Below, piece by piece: positions 60,171-64,000 of a stretch of 64,000 bases of DNA. The notes beneath the pieces were generated by a model. The model made no database searches. It was not told the DNA's origin and saw only the letters and a program-made list of their open reading frames with translations. Numbering within the stretch: the stretch's first letter is position 1; each line of letters begins with the position of its first letter. Source of the stretch: Adineta vaga (lineage: Eukaryota; Rotifera); the NCBI GenBank assembly GCA_021613535.1, contig CP075494.1:15872001-15936000 (forward strand), read 5' to 3'. The translations under genes and the position numbers were made by a program.

Positions 60171-60319
60171 AATAGATTTTTGTTTTTCTTTTAATCATTA
60201 ACAAATATTTAATTATAATTCTTAAAAGAAAGTATAAAATATTTTAGATTTAGAAATAATTCGAGTTATAATATTCACAAAAAAAAGAAGAAATTTCTTT
60301 TTTATTCCCTCGACTGAAA

Positions 60320-60408
60320 GGAGGGTGTGGGTGTGTGTGGGGTGGGTGCGGGTGCAGATGTAGATATTATCTGTTCAATCGAACCCACACCCACCTTCAA
60401 GATGAGGA
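60320..60408. repeat. TGTGGG-bearing hairpin repeat, copy 5
   Basis: G arm GGAGGGTGTGGGTGTGTGTG then GGGTGGGTGCGGG; centre with GATGTAGATATTATCTG; C arm GAACCCACACCCACCTTCAA. The largest copy. The arms pair over more than 12 bp. Confidence 0.65.
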
Positions 60409-61222
60409 TTTAAGTTTAGGGTGTCGGAGTTGGATAATCCAATTCAACTTAACCCATAAACTGAATAGAATTGTTTTGAGCTGAAGAACGTAGTTATGAT
60501 GTATGGAATTTATTTATTAGATTTTTTGAGTAGTTGTTTGATTAATAAATAGAATATTTTTTCGAATTCAATTCAATTCAATCGATATTAACTCAAAAAT
60601 TGAGTTGCTTAATTGTGCGATATATGGAGACGAAGCTGTAAGAAAACGGATACATCCTCATCGAGATAAACCCAATTTCCGGATATTGCTTTGGAATACA
60701 AAACACACAGGATTTCGTGCAAATGGCTATAACGCATCATATGCAGTTACCATGATGGAAATTTGGAAATTCTCGATTATGCCCATTATGGTAGTGAGAA
60801 CTAAATTATATAATAGGCTGTTTGGAATACAATTTTTGGATTTCCAGATATTCATCCGATATCCAAAATACATACAATTTCCAGGCAATCGCTATAACGG
60901 ATCATATGTAATGATCAAAAAGAGATTAAATTTTTAATAGTTTAAAATGAAAAATGCACTATCGAATAAATTTAGAAAAAGAGAGATTTTAAATTATTAT
61001 GAATGTATTATAGTATGTCTTTATATCAACAAAAAAAAACATTTTCTGCGTTTCCCTTTTTAACAATCATATCTTGATGGTTAAACAGAAGAGAAAAAAC
61101 TAAATTTAAAGTATAATTTTACATACAGATGGACCCGCAAGGTTTGCCAAATGTTCAATAAATACGAATGAAAAGTAATAATAACAAAACGTTTTTGTTA
61201 CTACAAGAATATTTGGAGAATA
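60409..61222. other. Intergenic
   Basis: The 110-codon frame at 60605-60937 is not convincing: its DNA is an imperfect direct duplication (GGATTTCGTGCAAATGGCTA and a diverged GATTTCCAG..GCTATAACG unit about 170 bp apart) rather than a gene. Confidence 0.4.
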
Positions 61223-62323
61223 CAGGGCTGCCAAACCTCCTGATTTTTACCTTTTCTCCTGATTGAAAATCTCCTGAAATCAGGAGCTGATTTTCATCCT
61301 TTTCTCCTGATTTTCGCTTTCCCTTTTTGGAGATGGACAGACACCTTCTCGTTTATACAAATTTGGTGGAGAAAACGAGAAAATAATCGGAATCCAATAG
61401 ATTTTCATTAACTATTTCTGTGCGGAATGCCTTTTCTAAATCAGTTTTTAGATACATGATGTTTTTTTTGACAACAATCAGAAACAAGGTGACACATGTT
61501 TTAGCTGAAGTAGAATACCAAACTATATGAACACCCATTTGACATCTACAGTTTTATGTTTATGTGTTCACTAAATCGAATATACTCAGAGAAATTCGAT
61601 CTTCAAAGAAATATAGTCTCATTGAAAAAAGCCACCAATTTAATAGTAATTACTTAATTACATACTTTCTGTTTTATGTTTTGTTCTATATTAATCTAGA
61701 AGTTAATATTCATTTGCTAATGGAATTCTTTTATAGTTACTTTGTAATGGAAGAGTGACACGTCTGTAAAGGTATAGGTATACACTAAGGCAAAAGTTAA
61801 ATATTATTCTGATTGTCATAGAAAAGGATTTTTGCAAGAATAAATTATTTACTTGTTTAGTGGTCGCATTTCACTGATTGATCAGAAGATAAATAAAAAC
61901 AAAAGAGACCATTTAACCTAAGACTTGACTAAAGGGTAATAGAAGATAAGAAATCTGGATTTGACGATAGTTTGAAAAGAATAGGTTCTATTGTTCTGGA
62001 TAAAAAACATCTTTCTTTCTACGAAAAAATAATAATTTTTGGTAAGGATTCACCGACGAATAGTTGGAGTCGTGGAGCTCGAATATACGGTCAATTTTTT
62101 GCAAACTAGTTGAATAAAAAGTTCAGTAACAGTGAAGAACATAGATTCTACCAGAAACACTTGAGCAAGTTTTTAGATGAGCGTAACTTGTACAGTAAAA
62201 ATTATATAAACGTTCTTGAACATCTAAAGAAAACCTCCTGATTTCTGAAAAAACGTCTCTTAATAAACTCATGATTTGTTTTCAGAAATCCCTGATTTCT
62301 AAAATTTTCATTTGGCAAGCCTG
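61223..62323. mobile_element. Possible hAT-like TIR element, degraded
   Basis: Left end CAGGGCTGCCAAACCTCCTG; the right end, reversed, begins CAGGCTTGCCAAATGAAAA. Internal sub-repeats CTCCTGATTT and AAATCAGGAG form hairpins close to the left end, and CCTCCTGATTTCTGAAAAA recurs near the right end. No 8-bp duplication is visible and no ORF. The right border touches CCTGATCCACACCC, which also occurs in hairpin repeat copy 2, so the boundary is ambiguous. Confidence 0.45.
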
Positions 62324-62592
62324 ATCCACACCCTATCGATTGAAAAGTCTTTTTTTCAATAATTTTTATATGCGATCCAGTCTTCTAGAATCTTTTTCTA
62401 TATTAAAATATAGAACAGGTTGGTATTTCGAATAATTTAACGTCACCATACCTAGATAAAACAGATTTTATAATTATTATTTGCTTTGCAATTAACAAAA
62501 GAAAAACGGGAAATAAAAAATCTCACATTTAGTTTTCTCTTTATCATTATTAAGTATGAACACAAAACGTATACTCGATTTATTCTTATAAA

Positions 62593-64000
62593 ATGTTCGT
62601 TGAAAAAGCTCTTCTATTTTTCTCGTTAATTAATTTTGTTAATCTTCAAATTCAAATTAATCTTTATGAAACAAATTGGCCAAATAAAAATGCTGACATT
62701 CAACATGATTGTTTACATATTCTTTCTCATATTGATGTAGATATTCATCCTCGTCAAATGGTTTCATATTGTATGGGTGAATGGTCTTCTCAATATGATT
62801 TAATTGAAAATAATTTTGATAAAAAATTCACTTTTTCACAATTATCTGAACAAGAAATTACAAGTGACGAATTATATCGATGGTCAACATCAATTGATCA
62901 GATTGAAGAATATCAAGATTATTTAAATAAAAACTCATTAGAAAATCAAATTTATTATAATTGTACATTACCATATTTTGGTTCAAAATGTCAATATACA
63001 TTAGAAATATATAATCATACTTATTCAACATTAAATGAAATAATTTATGATTATTATCAGTATAATTTATATGAACCAATATCATCAACTTGTTATATTC
63101 ATTTAAAATGTGATCGTGGATCGGATTTATTATGTCTTGATTGGACTGAAATTTGTGATGGAAAAATTGATTGTATTGATACAGAACTTGATGAAAAAAA
63201 TTGTTGGATATTAGAAAATCATCAATGTAATGAAAATGAATTTCAATGTTCTTTTTATGGACAATGTATTCCATTGGAATTTTTATATGATAAATTACTT
63301 GTTCCTGATTGTCTTGATCAAACTGATAATTTAACATATACTATAGATAGGAGTTTTCGTGTAAAAAAGTACATAAGAGAACCAACATTTTTATTTGAAG
63401 ATATTTCATGTGTGAGACAAAATCTTTTAATCTGGGGTCATATTGAAACAATTACAAGTTCATGTGTTTTAGCTCGTAAAAATCTTTTATTAAATACAAT
63501 ATTTTCTATGAAATCAAATTTAACAATGGATCATTGTTTAAAAGCATTAAAATGTTCTTTTCAAAGATTAGAATTTACTACAAATGAATGTTTATTACTT
63601 TGCGATAAGAATAATGGTGATTATGGATGTTATGACTCAGTCAAAACAACATGTCCAAATTTAATATTTATTCCATTATTGCCAAGATTTCGTAGTCATA
63701 TTTATATAGTTTATGAAAAATCAAAAATTAAATTTTCATTTAGTATACCATCACCAACATATTTTTGTTATGATGATCAATCTATTAATATACCCAATGA
63801 TGGAAAAGAATTATTTAAAATTCAGAATAAAACTTGTCGTTATTTTAAAGATTCAATAAATATAAATGAAAAACTTGGATCGGAATACAATTGGTTAAAA
63901 GGATATTATATGCGAATTGAAAAATGGTTATATAAAATCAATGATAATGCAATATCTTGTGATCAATCAACAATGTATCAATGTAGAAGTTCATCAAAAT
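62593..64000 (+). CDS. Secreted or membrane protein with LDL-receptor class A domains (partial)
   Basis: Open from ATG at 62593 to the window end (469 codons, no stop). The N terminus is a signal peptide (EKALLFFSLINFVNL). Early text has HDCLHILSHIDVDIH. Two LDLa modules follow: one with LKCDRGSDLLCLDWTEICDG, KIDCIDTELDEKNC, and one with CNENEFQCSFYGQCIP ending PDCLDQTDN. Further Cys-rich segments (TMDHCLKALKCSFQ, ECLLLCDKNNGDYGC) suggest more disulfide-bonded modules. LDLa modules bind calcium and lipoprotein or peptide ligands. Large LDLa proteins, some ending in a receptor-type TM domain, are common in bdelloids; the C terminus is outside the window. Upstream of ATG is a suitable TATTCTTATAAA. 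Confidence 0.75.
   Translation, partial: MFVEKALLFFSLINFVNLQIQINLYETNWPNKNADIQHDCLHILSHIDVDIHPRQMVSYCMGEWSSQYDLIENNFDKKFTFSQLSEQEITSDELYRWSTSIDQIEEYQDYLNKNSLENQIYYNCTLPYFGSKCQYTLEIYNHTYSTLNEIIYDYYQYNLYEPISSTCYIHLKCDRGSDLLCLDWTEICDGKIDCIDTELDEKNCWILENHQCNENEFQCSFYGQCIPLEFLYDKLLVPDCLDQTDNLTYTIDRSFRVKKYIREPTFLFEDISCVRQNLLIWGHIETITSSCVLARKNLLLNTIFSMKSNLTMDHCLKALKCSFQRLEFTTNECLLLCDKNNGDYGCYDSVKTTCPNLIFIPLLPRFRSHIYIVYEKSKIKFSFSIPSPTYFCYDDQSINIPNDGKELFKIQNKTCRYFKDSININEKLGSEYNWLKGYYMRIEKWLYKINDNAISCDQSTMYQCRSSSK

Noticed and set aside
60605-60937. 110-codon plus-strand ORF
   Set aside because: Underlying DNA is an imperfect direct duplication, and the protein has no domain-like pattern.
62858-63337. 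159-codon minus-strand ORF
   Set aside because: Antisense shadow of the LDLa gene, whose plus-strand frame is open to the window end with proper Cys spacing.

Overview
The window reads as nuclear DNA of a bdelloid rotifer; the genus cannot be fixed from sequence alone. The evidence is a very AT-rich background, multi-exon genes whose GT-AG introns are mostly 47-75 bp, animal-specific genes (a Brat-type TRIM-NHL protein, a PALS1-type MAGUK, rhodopsin-type receptors, RNA polymerase II RPB1 with a heptad tail), and lineage-typical families (F-box/LRR-like genes, NHL-repeat ectodomain proteins, LDLa proteins). No tRNA, rRNA or CRISPR array was recognised.

Layout. 0-7 kb: TRIM-NHL gene, alpha/beta-hydrolase, and a receptor gene. 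7-11 kb: a 72-bp tandem array next to a frameshifted non-LTR retrotransposon. 11-24 kb: the intact ASNA1/GET3 gene (minus strand) and a decayed inverted copy (plus strand) about 9 kb away. The spacer between them holds a TIR element and a 2.8-kb DNA transposon with a three-exon DDE-like transposase. Decayed B-box fragments lie outside both ASNA1 copies, so the arrangement is mirror-symmetric. 24-31 kb: a nuclease-fold-like gene broken in two poly-A runs, a type II membrane NHL protein, and a PALS1-like MAGUK. 31-46 kb: gene-poor, with one clean receptor gene, a CXorf65-like small gene, a hAT-type MITE with an 8-bp target duplication, a trypsin-like protease with an in-frame TGA, a proline-rich protein with a CAAX ending, and several relics. 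46-52 kb: complete RPB1. 53-58.5 kb: an eight-exon F-box gene followed by a decayed F-box copy. 58.5-64 kb: repeats, a GC-richer island, and the start of a secreted LDLa protein running off the window.

The functional genes are unrelated housekeeping and signalling genes rather than a pathway: transcription (RPB1), tail-anchored protein insertion (ASNA1), polarity scaffolding (PALS1-like) and post-transcriptional or ubiquitin control (TRIM-NHL). The most unusual content is structural: the inverted duplication around ASNA1, and a family of short hairpins whose G-rich arms contain TGTGGG, the repeat reported for bdelloid telomeres. One of these hairpins interrupts a decayed gene.

Exon coordinates were worked out by hand from splice consensus and reading-frame continuity. 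Homology calls are from recognition of motifs, without any database search.
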